Source: Shinella fusca (GTDB lineage Bacteria > Pseudomonadota > Alphaproteobacteria > Rhizobiales > Rhizobiaceae). From it: a DNA stretch of 64,000 nucleotides. Below are positions 26,069 to 34,905 of this stretch, in pieces. Below the pieces are notes generated by a model. That model did no database searches, had not been told where the DNA came from, and was given only the letters and a program-made list of their open reading frames with translations. A program made the translations under genes and the position numbers. Each line of letters opens with the position of its first letter. Position 1 is the first letter of the stretch. The stretch lies in contig NZ_JACHIK010000010.1 in NCBI RefSeq assembly GCF_014203155.1, positions 62,001 through 126,000 of the forward strand, in the 5' to 3' direction.

Positions 26069-27046
26069 ATGAAGAAACTTGCCGCAACCACCCTTCTGCT
26101 GGCCGGCCTTGCCGCCGGCGCGAATGCCGCCGACCCGGTCATCTACACCACCAATCCGGTGCCGGCCGTCGAGGCCGCGCAGGCCGTCATCAAGGAAAAA
26201 GCCGGCCTGACGACGGGCATCATCACCGGCGGCAGCGGCGTGCTGCTGCGCCGCATCGAGGCGGAGAAGGCCGCGCCCCAGGGCGACGTCTTCTGGTCGT
26301 CCTCGGCCAACACGATGGGCGCCTTCAAGGACGTGCTGGAGCCCTATTCCTCGCCGGAGCTTGCCAATGTGCCGGCGGACCTGCGCGTCGCCGACGACTA
26401 TTTCCAGCCGGCCAACCTCCATGTCGTCACCGTCATGGTCAACACCGACCAGCTTGACGGCGCGCCCGCGCCCGCCGACTGGAAGGACCTTGCCGATCCC
26501 GTCTGGAAGGGCCGCATCATCCTTCCCGATCCGGCCAACAGCTCGACGGGCTACACCATCGTCTGGGGCCTTTCCAAGCTGCTCGACGCGGAGACCTACA
26601 AGGCGCTCGTCGGCAACCTCGTCGTCTCGTCCTCGTCTTCCGCCGTGCCGAAGGGCGTGGCGATGGGCGAATATGCCGTGGGCCTGACCTTCGAGACCAA
26701 CAGCTACAGCTATGTCGACGGCGGCCAGACCGAGATTGCCATCGTCTACCCGTCTTCCGGCACCTTCACGACGCCGGAATATTCCGCCCTCGTCAAGGGC
26801 GCGCCGGCCGGCGACGACGCCAGGAAGGCGATCGACGCTCTGCTCTCCAAGGAAGCGCAGACGGAGCTGCTGAAGGTCGCCTTCCGCCGCCCGAGCCGCA
26901 CCGACATCAAGGTCTCCGACTACGTGAAGCTGCCGGAACTCTCCTCGATCAAGGTCTTCAAGATCGACGAGGAGGAGGCCGCCCGCAGCCGCGATGCGTT
27001 CCTCGCCGAATGGGCCGCCCTGCCGAAGGCCGGTTCGAGCGAGTAA
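26069..27046 (+). CDS. ABC transporter periplasmic binding protein, AfuA-like
   Basis: A 325-aa protein with a signal peptide (MKKLAATTLLLAGLAAGANAA) and a two-lobe type-II binding fold of the FbpA/AfuA/PhnS group. Recognisable segments are 'VIYTTNPVPAVEAAQAVI', 'ITGGSGVLLRRIEAEKAAPQGDVFWSSSANTM', and 'NSSTGYTIVWGL'. FbpA iron proteins bind Fe3+ with paired tyrosines near the C-terminal lobe; 'NSYSYVDGG' holds tyrosines but not the YY iron pair. AfuA relatives bind hexose phosphates. The phosphatase and DeoR context favours a phosphorylated solute over iron; this is inference. Confidence 0.85.
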   Translation: MKKLAATTLLLAGLAAGANAADPVIYTTNPVPAVEAAQAVIKEKAGLTTGIITGGSGVLLRRIEAEKAAPQGDVFWSSSANTMGAFKDVLEPYSSPELANVPADLRVADDYFQPANLHVVTVMVNTDQLDGAPAPADWKDLADPVWKGRIILPDPANSSTGYTIVWGLSKLLDAETYKALVGNLVVSSSSSAVPKGVAMGEYAVGLTFETNSYSYVDGGQTEIAIVYPSSGTFTTPEYSALVKGAPAGDDARKAIDALLSKEAQTELLKVAFRRPSRTDIKVSDYVKLPELSSIKVFKIDEEEAARSRDAFLAEWAALPKAGSSE

Positions 27047-27107
27047 GGGTCCTCCCGCGCGGCAGGCCGGCAGAGGTCCGCGCTTTCGTGCCGGTTTGCG
27101 CGCTCGG

Positions 27108-27143
27108 GGCAGCGTGCGGGCAATCTCCAGCCCGCACGCTGCT
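27108..27143. terminator. Strong stem-loop between convergent genes
   Basis: CAGCGTGCGGGC (27110-27121) and GCCCGCACGCTG (27130-27141) form a perfect 12-bp stem, extendable by two pairs, with an eight-base loop. It lies 61 bp after the binding-protein gene and 52 bp after the end of the convergent cupin gene. It can terminate or protect transcripts from both sides. No T-run follows, so it may act more as a 3' stabiliser. Confidence 0.55.
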
Positions 27144-27195
27144 GGGCATTTGCGGGAGGCGACGTTTCGATTACGCGCCTTGGCGGATGCAAACT

Positions 27196-27591
27196 TCAGG
27201 CGCCGTACTGGGCGTCGCTGACATGCTCCAACCAGTCGACGACCTTGCCGTCCTTGACCTCCTGGAGCGCGATATGGGTCATGGCGACATCGGGCGCGGC
27301 GCCATGCCAGTGCTTTTCGCCCGGCGCGAACCACACGACGTCGCCGGGGCGGATTTCTTCGACGGCGCCGCCCTCGCGCTGCACGCGGCCGAGGCCGGAG
27401 ACGACGATGAGCGTCTGGCCGAGCGGATGGGTATGCCAGGCGGTGCGCGCGCCCGGCTCGAAGGTCACCTGCGCGCCCTGCACCCGTTCGGCGTCGAGCG
27501 GGTTGAAGAGCGGATCGATGCGCACCGTCCCGGTGAACCAGGCCTCCGGCCCCTTTGCCGAGGATCGTGTACCTGCCCGTAGAATGTCCAT
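27196..27591 (-). CDS. Cupin protein, (R)-hydroxynitrile-lyase-like
   Basis: A 131-aa single-domain cupin. Its segments '[12 protein letters not shown]', '[22 protein letters not shown]', '[16 protein letters not shown]' and 'AMTHIALQE' closely follow the bacterial cupin hydroxynitrile lyase first described from Granulicella tundricola. The metal ligands of that enzyme (two His and a Gln in HTHPLGQ and a His in KHWHG) are all present. The physiological substrate of these proteins is not established and lyase activity may be a side reaction. The gene stands alone, convergent with the AfuA-like gene. Confidence 0.82.
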   Translation of the reverse strand: MDILRAGTRSSAKGPEAWFTGTVRIDPLFNPLDAERVQGAQVTFEPGARTAWHTHPLGQTLIVVSGLGRVQREGGAVEEIRPGDVVWFAPGEKHWHGAAPDVAMTHIALQEVKDGKVVDWLEHVSDAQYGA

Positions 27592-27717
27592 GGTCGTTCT
27601 CCTGTCATCGTCCTGTGCTGCCGGACCCGCGCGGCCTTGCCGCCTGAAGGAATAGCACTAAATCGGGTCGGGCGTCCTCCGCCGAGGCCGCCGGCGGCTG
27701 CGAAGGAAGGAACCGGG

Positions 27718-27927
27718 ATGGCAAAGACATTCAAGGTGGGCGATCATGTGGGCTGGAATTCCGAGGCGGGGCAGGTCTCGGGAACGATCGTCGAGGTCCA
27801 CACCCGCGATTTCGACTACAAGGGCCACACGCACCGCGCCTCCAAGGAAGACCCGCAATATGAGATCAAGAGCGACAAGACCGACCATGTCGCGGCTCAC
27901 AAAGGCAGCGCCCTCCGGCACATATAG
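27718..27927 (+). CDS. Small DUF2945 / hypervirulence-associated tudor-like protein
   Basis: A 69-aa protein: 'FKVGDHVGWNSEAGQVSGTIVEVHTRDFDYKG' followed by 'RASKEDPQYEIKSDKTDHVAAHKGSALRHI'. This matches the DUF2945 (HVA1, tudor-like barrel) pattern, in which a basic plus acidic small barrel ends in 'K.gsaLr.i'. Start at 27718 is set by GAAGGAAGGAA. Function unknown; likely cytoplasmic and possibly nucleic-acid related. It lies nine bases before a DUF488 gene, and pairs of these two small families in one transcript suggest a shared stress or housekeeping role. Confidence 0.8.
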   Translation: MAKTFKVGDHVGWNSEAGQVSGTIVEVHTRDFDYKGHTHRASKEDPQYEIKSDKTDHVAAHKGSALRHI

Positions 27928-27936
27928 GGGAGAGGC

Positions 27937-28485
27937 GTGACGCTTCCGTTCTTCACGATCGGCCACTCCAACCGGAGCATCGACACGTTCGTCGAGCTGC
28001 TGCAGGAGCCGCGGGTCGAGCGCGTGGTCGACGTGCGGAAGATGCCGATGTCGCGGGCCAATCCGCAGTTCAACCGCGACAGCCTGCCGCTTGCGCTGGA
28101 GCCGTACCAGATATCCTACGAGCATATCGCCGCGCTCGGCGGCCTTCGCGGCAGACGGCCGGCTGAGCCCTCCGACGTCAACGGATTGTGGGAGAACCGG
28201 AGCTTCCACAACTACGCCGACTACGCGCTGACGGAAGAATTCCATGCAGGGCTCGCCCACCTGATCGGGGAAGGCCGCAAGCGACGCTGCGCGGTCATGT
28301 GCTCGGAGGCCGTCTGGTGGCGGTGCCACCGCCGCCTCATCGCCGACAACCTGATCGCGCACGGCGAAACCGTGATCCACATCATGGACAAGGGCCGGCT
28401 CGAACCCGCCCGCCTGACGCCGGGGGCCGTCGTCCGGCCGGATAAATCCGTCGTCTATCCCGTAGCGCAGCCCGACCCGGCCTGA
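27937..28485 (+). CDS. DUF488 family protein
   Basis: A 182-aa cytoplasmic protein starting at GTG with GGGGAGAGG directly upstream. DUF488 hallmarks are the N-terminal 'FFTIGHSNRSIDTFVELL', 'VVDVRKMPMSRANPQFN', and the Cys/His-containing 'VMCSEAVWWRCHRRLIA'. The family is widespread but its biochemistry is not settled; the conserved C-x-E...CHR arrangement suggests a metal site or redox cysteine pair. It follows the tudor-like gene by nine bases and is probably cotranscribed. Confidence 0.85.
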   Translation: MTLPFFTIGHSNRSIDTFVELLQEPRVERVVDVRKMPMSRANPQFNRDSLPLALEPYQISYEHIAALGGLRGRRPAEPSDVNGLWENRSFHNYADYALTEEFHAGLAHLIGEGRKRRCAVMCSEAVWWRCHRRLIADNLIAHGETVIHIMDKGRLEPARLTPGAVVRPDKSVVYPVAQPDPA

Positions 28486-28598
28486 ACGCGCGAATTTTCC
28501 TCATCGCGGCAATGCGCCGGCGGTGCGAACCTGCTATTGCGGGAGAGGCGCCCGGCGCCCGCGGACTTTACGATAGCTGACCAGAACGGACCCGAACG

Positions 28599-29738
28599 AT
28601 GGCCTCCCATCCCGACAATACGACGCTTTCGACCTCGTTTGAGCCGGAGCCGGTCTCCTCGCTCGATTGTGCGGACCGCGCCTGGGCGCGGCACGCCATA
28701 GGCATCCTGGAGGGCGACGCCCGCCGTTCGGCCGACACGCACCTCGTCAATCCGGTCTTCAAGGGGCTGAAGGGCATTTCGATCTACCTGAAGGACGAGA
28801 GCACGCACCCGACCGGCAGCCTGAAGCACCGGCTGGCGCGCTCCCTCTTCCTCTACGGCATCTGCAACGGGCGGATCTGCAAGGGCACCACGCTGATCGA
28901 GGCCTCTTCCGGCTCGACCGCCGTCTCGGAAGCCTATTTCGCGAACCTTCTCGGCCTGCCTTTCATCGCCGTCATGCCGCGCAGCACCAGCCGCGCGAAG
29001 ATCGACGTCATCGAGCGCTTCGGCGGGCGCTGCGCCTTCGTCGACGCGCCGGGCGAAGTCTACGAGACGGCCGCGCGCATCGCCGCCGAGACGAACGGCC
29101 ACTATCTCGACCAGTTCACCAATGCCGAGCGCGCCACCGACTGGCGCGGCAACAACAACATCGCCGAGAGCATCTTCGGCCAGATGGAGCGGGAAGCCCA
29201 TCCGGTGCCGGCCTGGGTGATCATGGGCGCGGGTACCGGCGGCACCTCGGCGACCATCGGCCGCTATATCCGCTACCGCAACCTTGCGACCCGGCTCTGC
29301 GTCACCGACGTCGAGCATTCGGTCTTCTACGACGCCTGGAAGAGCGGGGACGCGGAAACGACCTGCACGGCGCCCTCGCGGATCGAAGGCGTCGGCCGGC
29401 CGCGCGTCGAGCCCTCCTTCATTCCCACGGTCATCGACCACATGATCAAGGTGCCGGACGCGGCCTCCATCGCCGCCGCGCACGTCCTCTCCGACCGCCT
29501 GTTCCGCCGGGTGGGCGCCTCGACGGGCACGAACTTCTTCGGGCTCCTCTCCATCGCCGACAGCATGATGAGGGAGGGCCGCGAGGGCTCGCTCGTCACG
29601 CTGATCTGCGATAGCGGCGACCGCTATTCCGGCACCTATTTCAATCCCGAATGGCTGGAGCGCAACGGCATCGACATCGCGCCGTGGAGCAACACCATCG
29701 AGACCTTCCTGGATACCGGGGTCTTCAAGGCGCCCTGA
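28599..29738 (+). CDS. PLP-dependent cysteine-synthase-like enzyme, Cds1-type
   Basis: A 379-aa fold-type II PLP enzyme. The Schiff-base lysine lies in '[20 protein letters not shown]', and the phosphate-binding Gly loop in '[14 protein letters not shown]'. The substrate loop is '[15 protein letters not shown]'. This combination resembles Cds1, the cysteine desulfhydrase of mycobacteria that makes H2S, pyruvate and ammonia from cysteine, rather than CysK. H2S release can protect respiration under oxidative or NO stress. The assignment to Cds1 is by recognised motifs and length; CysK-like synthase activity is not excluded. Monocistronic, with a hairpin after it. Confidence 0.82.
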   Translation: MASHPDNTTLSTSFEPEPVSSLDCADRAWARHAIGILEGDARRSADTHLVNPVFKGLKGISIYLKDESTHPTGSLKHRLARSLFLYGICNGRICKGTTLIEASSGSTAVSEAYFANLLGLPFIAVMPRSTSRAKIDVIERFGGRCAFVDAPGEVYETAARIAAETNGHYLDQFTNAERATDWRGNNNIAESIFGQMEREAHPVPAWVIMGAGTGGTSATIGRYIRYRNLATRLCVTDVEHSVFYDAWKSGDAETTCTAPSRIEGVGRPRVEPSFIPTVIDHMIKVPDAASIAAAHVLSDRLFRRVGASTGTNFFGLLSIADSMMREGREGSLVTLICDSGDRYSGTYFNPEWLERNGIDIAPWSNTIETFLDTGVFKAP

Positions 29739-29770
29739 GCGCGATTCGCCACGGTTTTTCCTTCCTGCGA

Positions 29771-29800
29771 GCGGCCGTCCGGCTTTCCGGCGGCCGCTTT
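29771..29800 (+). terminator. Terminator-like hairpin after the Cds1-like gene
   Basis: GCGGCCGTCCGG (29771-29782) pairs with CCGGCGGCCGC (29787-29797), with one bulged T, a very short loop and TTT after the stem. It follows the stop codon at 29738 by about 30 bases. A reasonable intrinsic terminator although the T-run is short. Confidence 0.55.
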
Positions 29801-30005
29801 CGCGTGAAAGACGTATCGTTTTCCGACATATCCCGTGTGCAAAGGGGTTGTGCGCAGGCTCGCCCGCTTGACGTGCCGAACGAGCATGAAAGAATTGCCG
29901 AATCCCAAGAGGAGCGCTGGTTTCTCGCGGGATCCGGGTACGGAGGGGTGCCCGGTGTCGTTCGAAGACGTTTTTAAGGGATTTTTTTCAAGGAGGAGAC
30001 AACCC

Positions 30006-31406
30006 ATGGAGACAGGATCAGGGGGCGGCGGCTGGTTCAGCCGCGAGCGCACGGTGGCCAAGCCCGGCTTCAGCCGCTGGATGGTGCCGCCGGCGGCATT
30101 GTGCGTCCATCTGTGCATCGGCCAAGCCTATGCCTTCAGCGTTTTCAACCTGCCGATGACCAAGCTCATCGGCATTTCTGAATCTGCGCCCGACGACTGG
30201 AAGCTGACCGAGCTGGGATGGATCTTCTCGCTCGCCATCTTCTTCCTCGGCGTCTCGTCGGCGCTGTTCGGCCGCTGGGTCGAGGAGGGCGGTCCGCGCC
30301 GGGCGATGTTCACCGCGGCCTGCTGCTGGGCCGGCGGCTTCCTCATCTCGGCCTTCGGCGTTTCCATCCATAACCTGTGGCTGATCTATCTCGGCTACGG
30401 CGTGCTCGGCGGCATCGCGCTCGGCATCGGCTACATCTCGCCGGTCTCGACCCTGATGAAGTGGTTCCCCGACCGCCCGGGCATGGCGACCGGCATGGCC
30501 ATCATGGGCTTCGGCGGCGGCGCTTTCATCGCCTCGCCCCTTTCGGTCTGGCTGATGAACAGGTTCAACACCGAGACCCATATCGGCGTCATGGAGACGT
30601 TCGTCGTCCTCGGCATCGTCTATTTCGTCTTCATGATGGTGGGCTCGATCATCGTCAGGGTTCCCGCGGCCGACTGGAAGCCGGAAGGCTATGTCGCCCC
30701 GAGGGAAAACAAGCTCATCAGCAAGAACGACGTCTACGTCTACGACGCGCTGAAGACGCCGCAGTTCTGGCTGATCTGGGTGGTGCTGTGCGTCAACACC
30801 ACGGCCGGCATCGGCGTGCTCGGCCAGGCCTCGGCCATGAGCCAGGAAATGTTCCCCGGCCAGATCACCCCCATCGCCGCCGCCGGCCTCGTCGGCCTGA
30901 TGAGCCTCTTCAACATGGGCGGGCGCTTCGCCTGGGCGACGACGTCGGACTATCTCGGCCGCAGGAACACCTATTTCGTGTTCATGACGCTGGGCTTCAT
31001 CCTCTACTGCCTCGTGCCCTATACCGGCGCGATCGGTTCCGTCGCGGGCTTCGTCCTGTGCTTCTGCATCATCATCTCGATGTATGGCGGGGGCTTTGCC
31101 ACGGTGCCGGCCTACCTGCGCGACATGTTCGGCACCCGCTATGTCGGCGCCATCCACGGCCTTCTGCTGACGGCCTGGTCGGCGGCGGGCATCTTCGGGC
31201 CGGTGCTGGTGAACTACATCCGCCAGTACAACGTCACCCACGACGTGCCCAAGGCGCAGGCCTACGGGACCACCATGTACATCATGGCGGGCCTGTTCGT
31301 GCTGGGCTTCATCTGCAACTTCCTCGTCAAGGCGGTCGACGCCCGCTTCCACATGAAGAACGAAACTCCTGCATTGGGCGCCGCCGATGCAGCGGCCAAG
31401 GCATAG
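30006..31406 (+). CDS. MFS transporter, oxalate/formate antiporter family
   Basis: A 466-aa major-facilitator protein of the OFA family. After a short Gly-rich N-terminus the first helix region is 'VPPAALCVHLCIGQAYAFSVF', followed by 'GWIFSLAIFFLGVSSALFGRWVEEGGPRRA' and 'YGVLGGIALGIGYISPVSTLMKWFPDRPGMATG', all typical. The ATG at 30006 follows AAGGAGGAGAC. The family exchanges carboxylates such as oxalate and formate; many members have other monocarboxylate substrates. A 41-residue membrane microprotein follows by nine bases and probably associates with it. Confidence 0.88.
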   Translation: METGSGGGGWFSRERTVAKPGFSRWMVPPAALCVHLCIGQAYAFSVFNLPMTKLIGISESAPDDWKLTELGWIFSLAIFFLGVSSALFGRWVEEGGPRRAMFTAACCWAGGFLISAFGVSIHNLWLIYLGYGVLGGIALGIGYISPVSTLMKWFPDRPGMATGMAIMGFGGGAFIASPLSVWLMNRFNTETHIGVMETFVVLGIVYFVFMMVGSIIVRVPAADWKPEGYVAPRENKLISKNDVYVYDALKTPQFWLIWVVLCVNTTAGIGVLGQASAMSQEMFPGQITPIAAAGLVGLMSLFNMGGRFAWATTSDYLGRRNTYFVFMTLGFILYCLVPYTGAIGSVAGFVLCFCIIISMYGGGFATVPAYLRDMFGTRYVGAIHGLLLTAWSAAGIFGPVLVNYIRQYNVTHDVPKAQAYGTTMYIMAGLFVLGFICNFLVKAVDARFHMKNETPALGAADAAAKA

Positions 31407-31415
31407 GAGGCGGTC

Positions 31416-31541
31416 ATGGAAAACACCAATCGCACCACAACCACGACCCTGCAGCTCGTCCTCGCCTGGGGCTTCGTCGGCATCCCGCTGGTCTGGGGCG
31501 TCTTCCAGACCCTTCTGAATACCCTGCAACTGTTCCAGTAA
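31416..31541 (+). CDS. MFS transporter small subunit (41 aa)
   Basis: This short gene encodes MENTNRTTTTTLQLVLAW... ending NTLQLFQ, 41 residues. A polar Thr-rich N-terminus precedes one hydrophobic helix of about 22 residues. GGAGG lies immediately upstream and the gene starts nine bases after the OFA transporter stop. Small one-helix proteins following oxalate/formate-type MFS genes are a recurring arrangement. It probably packs against the transporter, for assembly or regulation; this role is inferred. A strong terminator follows. Confidence 0.8.
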   Translation: MENTNRTTTTTLQLVLAWGFVGIPLVWGVFQTLLNTLQLFQ

Positions 31542-31558
31542 CAGGCAGCAGACAACGT

Positions 31559-31590
31559 GGCCGGGGGCATCGCCCCCGGTCATCCTTTTT
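31559..31590 (+). terminator. Rho-independent terminator
   Basis: CCGGGGGC (31561-31568) and GCCCCCGG (31572-31579) form a perfect eight-bp stem with a three-base loop, extendable by two pairs, followed by TCATCCTTTTT. It ends the MFS transcript and lies directly beside the convergent RND gene, so the same stem can also serve the opposite direction. Confidence 0.8.
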
Positions 31591-31592
31591 CG

Positions 31593-34500
31593 TCAGTGCT
31601 GCGGTGCCGGCAGGGCGTCCGGCTCGCCCGCCATCGTCGAGCGGCCGTGCTGGACGAGCGGACGGTTGCCCGCCAGCCGGCGCAGGAGGACGTAGAACAC
31701 CGGCGTCATGAAGATGCCGAAGAAGGTGACGCCGATCATGCCGCAAAAGACGGCAAGGCCCATGGCGGCGCGCATCTCGGCCCCCGCGCCGGTTGACAGC
31801 ACCAGCGGCACGACACCCATGATGAAGGCCATGGAGGTCATGAGGATCGGCCGCAGGCGAAGACGGCTCGCCTCGATCGCGGCCTTCACGGGCGTCCTTC
31901 CCTCGAATTCCAGCTCGCGCGCGAACTCGACGATGAGGATGGCGTTCTTCGCCGATAGACCCACCAGCACCACGAGGCCGATCTGGGTGAAGATGTTGTT
32001 GTCTCCGCCCGTGTACCAGACCCCCGCCAGCGCCGCGAGCACGCCCATCGGCACGATCATGATGATGGCGATCGGCAGCGTCAGGCTCTCATACTGCGCG
32101 GCGAGCACGAGGTAGACCAGCAGCAGTGCGAGCGGGAAGACGACGATGCTCGAATTGCCGGCGAGGATCTGCTGGTAGGTGAGGTCCGTCCATTCGAAGT
32201 CGATGCCCGCCGGCAGGGTTTCCGCGGCGATCTTCTCGATGGCCTCCTGCGCCTGGCCGGAGGAGAAGCCCGGCGCCGGCCCGCCGTTGATGTCGGCGGA
32301 AAGGAAGCCGTTATAGCGCGTGGTGCGCTCCGGCCCGGTCGTGGCGTCCACCTTCAGGAGGGCGGCAAGCGGGATCATCTCGCCGGACTGCGAGCGCACC
32401 TTGAGGTGGCCGATATCCTCCGGCTCCGCACGGAAGGCGGAATCGGCCTGCACGCGCACGCTGTAGGTCCGCCCGAAGGCGTTGAAGTCGTTGACGTAGA
32501 GCGAACCCAGATAGATCTGCAGCGTCTCGAACACGTCCGTCACCTTGACGCCGAGCTGCTGGGCCTTGGCCCGGTCGAGGTCGGCATAGAGCTGCGGCAC
32601 GTTGATCTGGAAGCTGGAGAACAGGCCCGCCAGCTCCGGCGTCTGGTAGGCTTTCGCAAGGAAGGCCTTCGTCGCCTCGTCGAGCGCCTTGTAGCCAAGG
32701 CCGGCGCGGTCCTCGATCTGCAGCTTGAAGCCGCCCGTCGAGCCGAGGCCGTTGACCGGCGGCGGCGGGAAGATGGCGATGAACGCGTCCTGGATGCCGG
32801 CGAATTTCTGGTTGAGCTGCATGGCGATCGCCCCGCCGGAAAGCTCCGGCGTCGTGCGCTTGTCGAAATCGTCCAGCGTGGCGAAGACGATGCCCGAATT
32901 GGAGCCGATGGTGAAGCCGTTGATCGACAGGCCCGGGAAGGCGATGGCGTGGGAGACGCCCGGCTGTTCCAGCGCGATCTCGCTCATCTTCTTGATCACC
33001 TCTTCCGTGCGGTCCAGCGTGGCGCCGTCCGGAAGCTGGGCAAAGCCGATGAGGTACTGCTTGTCCTGCGCCGGCACGAAGCCGCCGGGCACGGCGTTGA
33101 ACACCGTATAGGTCGCCCCGACCAGCACCAGATAGAGCGCCATGACGAGCGACTTTCGCGAGACGAGCCCGCCGACGCTGCGCCCGTAGCCGTTCGAGGC
33201 CGCGCCGAAGACCCGGTTGAAGCCGCGGAAGAACCAGCCGAACAGGCGGTCCATGGCGCGGGTCAGCCAGTCCTTCGGGGCGTGGTGGTCCTTCAGGAGA
33301 AGGGCCGCCAGCGCCGGCGAGAGGGTCAGCGAGTTGACCGCCGAGATCACCGTCGAGATGGCGATGGTCAGCGCGAACTGCCGGTAGAACTGGCCCGACA
33401 GGCCGCTGATGAAGGCGAGCGGCACGAAGACGGCGACGAGCACGAGCGCGATGGCGACGATCGGCCCCGAGACCTCGCGCATCGCCCGATAGGTCGCCTC
33501 GCGCGGGGAAAGGCCGTTCTCGATGTTGCGCTCGACGTTCTCGACGACGACGATCGCGTCGTCCACCACGATGCCGATGGCAAGCACGAGGCCGAACAGC
33601 GTCAGCGCGTTCACCGAGAAGCCGAAGGCATACATCACCGCGAAGGTGCCGATGATGGAGACGGGGACGGCGAGCAGCGGGATGATCGAGGCGCGCCAGG
33701 TCTGCAGGAACAGGATGACGACGAGCACGACGAGCGCCACGGCCTCCAGGAGCGTATCGACGACCTTGTCGATGGAGGCGCGGACGAACTCCGTCGTGTC
33801 GTAGACGATCTCGTATTTCACGCCGTCCGGCATGGAAAGCTGGAGCTGGTCCATGGTCGCGCGCACGTTGTCGGCGATCTCGATGGCGTTGGAGCCGGGC
33901 GCCTGGAGCACGGCTATGGCGACGGCCGGCTGGCCGTCGAGGAGCGAGCGCAGCGTATAGTCGGCTGCGCCCATCTCGATGCGGGCGACGTCCCTGAGGC
34001 GTGTGATCTGCCCTTCGGGGCCGGCCTTGACGATGATGTTGCCGAATTCCTCCGGCGTACGAAGACGGCCCTGCGCGTTGACGTTGAGCTGGAGGTTCAC
34101 GTCGGACGGCGTTGGCGAGGCGCCGATGATGCCGGCGGCGGCCTGCACGTTCTGCTCGCGGATCGCATTGGTGATGTCGCTTGCCGCAAGCGCATGCTCG
34201 GCCGCCTTCTGCGGGTCGATCCACACGCGCATCGCATAGTCGCCCGCCCCGAACACCTGCACCTGCCCGACGCCCTCGATGCGGGCGAGGCGGTCCTTGA
34301 TGTTCAGCGTCGCGTAGTTGCGCAGGTACGTGACGTCGTAGCGGTCCGTCGTCGAGACGAGGTTGACCACCATGATGAAGTCGGGCGAGCTCTTGACGGT
34401 GGTGACGCCGAGCGCGCGCACCTCCGCCGGCAGCCGCGGCTCGGCCTGCGCCACGCGGTTCTGCACGAGCTGCTGCGCCTTGTCCGCGTCCGTGCCGAGC

Positions 34501-34790
34501 TTGAAGGTGACGGTCAGCGTCAGGACGCCGTCGGACGTCGCCTGGCTGTTCATGTAGAGCATGTCCTCCACGCCGTTGATCTGCTCTTCCAGCGGCGTGG
34601 CGACGGTTTCGGAAATGACGACGGGGTTTGCGCCGGGATAGACGGCGCGCACCACGATGGATGGCGGCACGACCTCCGGATATTCGGAAATCGGCAGGGC
34701 GCGCATGCCGATCAGGCCTGCCACCACGATGAGGATCGACAGCACCCCGGCAAAGACCGGGCGATCCACGAAGAAACGGGAAATATTCAT
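31593..34790 (-). CDS. RND multidrug efflux pump, inner-membrane subunit (MexF/BepG-like)
   Basis: A 1065-aa HAE1-family proton-driven pump. The N-terminus 'FFVDRPVFAGVLSILIVVAG' and 'LPISEYPEVVPPSIVVRA' are closest to MexF/OqxB. The proton-relay Asp pair sits in 'GLVLAIGIVVDDAIVVVENVERN'. 'TLSPALAALLLKDHHAPKDW' and the second-half helices 'GLSAKNAILIVEFARELE' complete the fold. Two large periplasmic loops form the porter and docking domains. It acts with the periplasmic adaptor encoded 115 bases upstream; the outer-membrane channel is not in this operon. Confidence 0.95.
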   Translation of the reverse strand: MNISRFFVDRPVFAGVLSILIVVAGLIGMRALPISEYPEVVPPSIVVRAVYPGANPVVISETVATPLEEQINGVEDMLYMNSQATSDGVLTLTVTFKLGTDADKAQQLVQNRVAQAEPRLPAEVRALGVTTVKSSPDFIMVVNLVSTTDRYDVTYLRNYATLNIKDRLARIEGVGQVQVFGAGDYAMRVWIDPQKAAEHALAASDITNAIREQNVQAAAGIIGASPTPSDVNLQLNVNAQGRLRTPEEFGNIIVKAGPEGQITRLRDVARIEMGAADYTLRSLLDGQPAVAIAVLQAPGSNAIEIADNVRATMDQLQLSMPDGVKYEIVYDTTEFVRASIDKVVDTLLEAVALVVLVVILFLQTWRASIIPLLAVPVSIIGTFAVMYAFGFSVNALTLFGLVLAIGIVVDDAIVVVENVERNIENGLSPREATYRAMREVSGPIVAIALVLVAVFVPLAFISGLSGQFYRQFALTIAISTVISAVNSLTLSPALAALLLKDHHAPKDWLTRAMDRLFGWFFRGFNRVFGAASNGYGRSVGGLVSRKSLVMALYLVLVGATYTVFNAVPGGFVPAQDKQYLIGFAQLPDGATLDRTEEVIKKMSEIALEQPGVSHAIAFPGLSINGFTIGSNSGIVFATLDDFDKRTTPELSGGAIAMQLNQKFAGIQDAFIAIFPPPPVNGLGSTGGFKLQIEDRAGLGYKALDEATKAFLAKAYQTPELAGLFSSFQINVPQLYADLDRAKAQQLGVKVTDVFETLQIYLGSLYVNDFNAFGRTYSVRVQADSAFRAEPEDIGHLKVRSQSGEMIPLAALLKVDATTGPERTTRYNGFLSADINGGPAPGFSSGQAQEAIEKIAAETLPAGIDFEWTDLTYQQILAGNSSIVVFPLALLLVYLVLAAQYESLTLPIAIIMIVPMGVLAALAGVWYTGGDNNIFTQIGLVVLVGLSAKNAILIVEFARELEFEGRTPVKAAIEASRLRLRPILMTSMAFIMGVVPLVLSTGAGAEMRAAMGLAVFCGMIGVTFFGIFMTPVFYVLLRRLAGNRPLVQHGRSTMAGEPDALPAPQH

Positions 34791-34905
34791 GTCATGAACC
34801 CCTCTCCAGGGACGAACGGACCCGTCCGGCGGGCAAGGCTCCGCCGGCAGGCATGGGATTTCTGTGGTTGAAGGCAGGGCGCACGTTGCGCCCCGCCGGC
34901 CTGCG

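Noticed and set aside
24271-26142. A 623-codon minus-strand open frame
   Set aside because: It is opposite the fused ABC permease with two EAA loops; the antisense protein is low-complexity Arg/Asp/Glu/His.
26069-27046. Calling the binding protein an iron transporter
   Set aside because: The adjacent tyrosine pair of FbpA-type iron proteins is not apparent, and the phosphatase/DeoR context argues against it, so the substrate was left open.
32406-34871. An 821-codon open frame on the plus strand
   Set aside because: It is antisense to the RND pump gene; its protein is dominated by Asp, Arg, His and Glu and has no domain.
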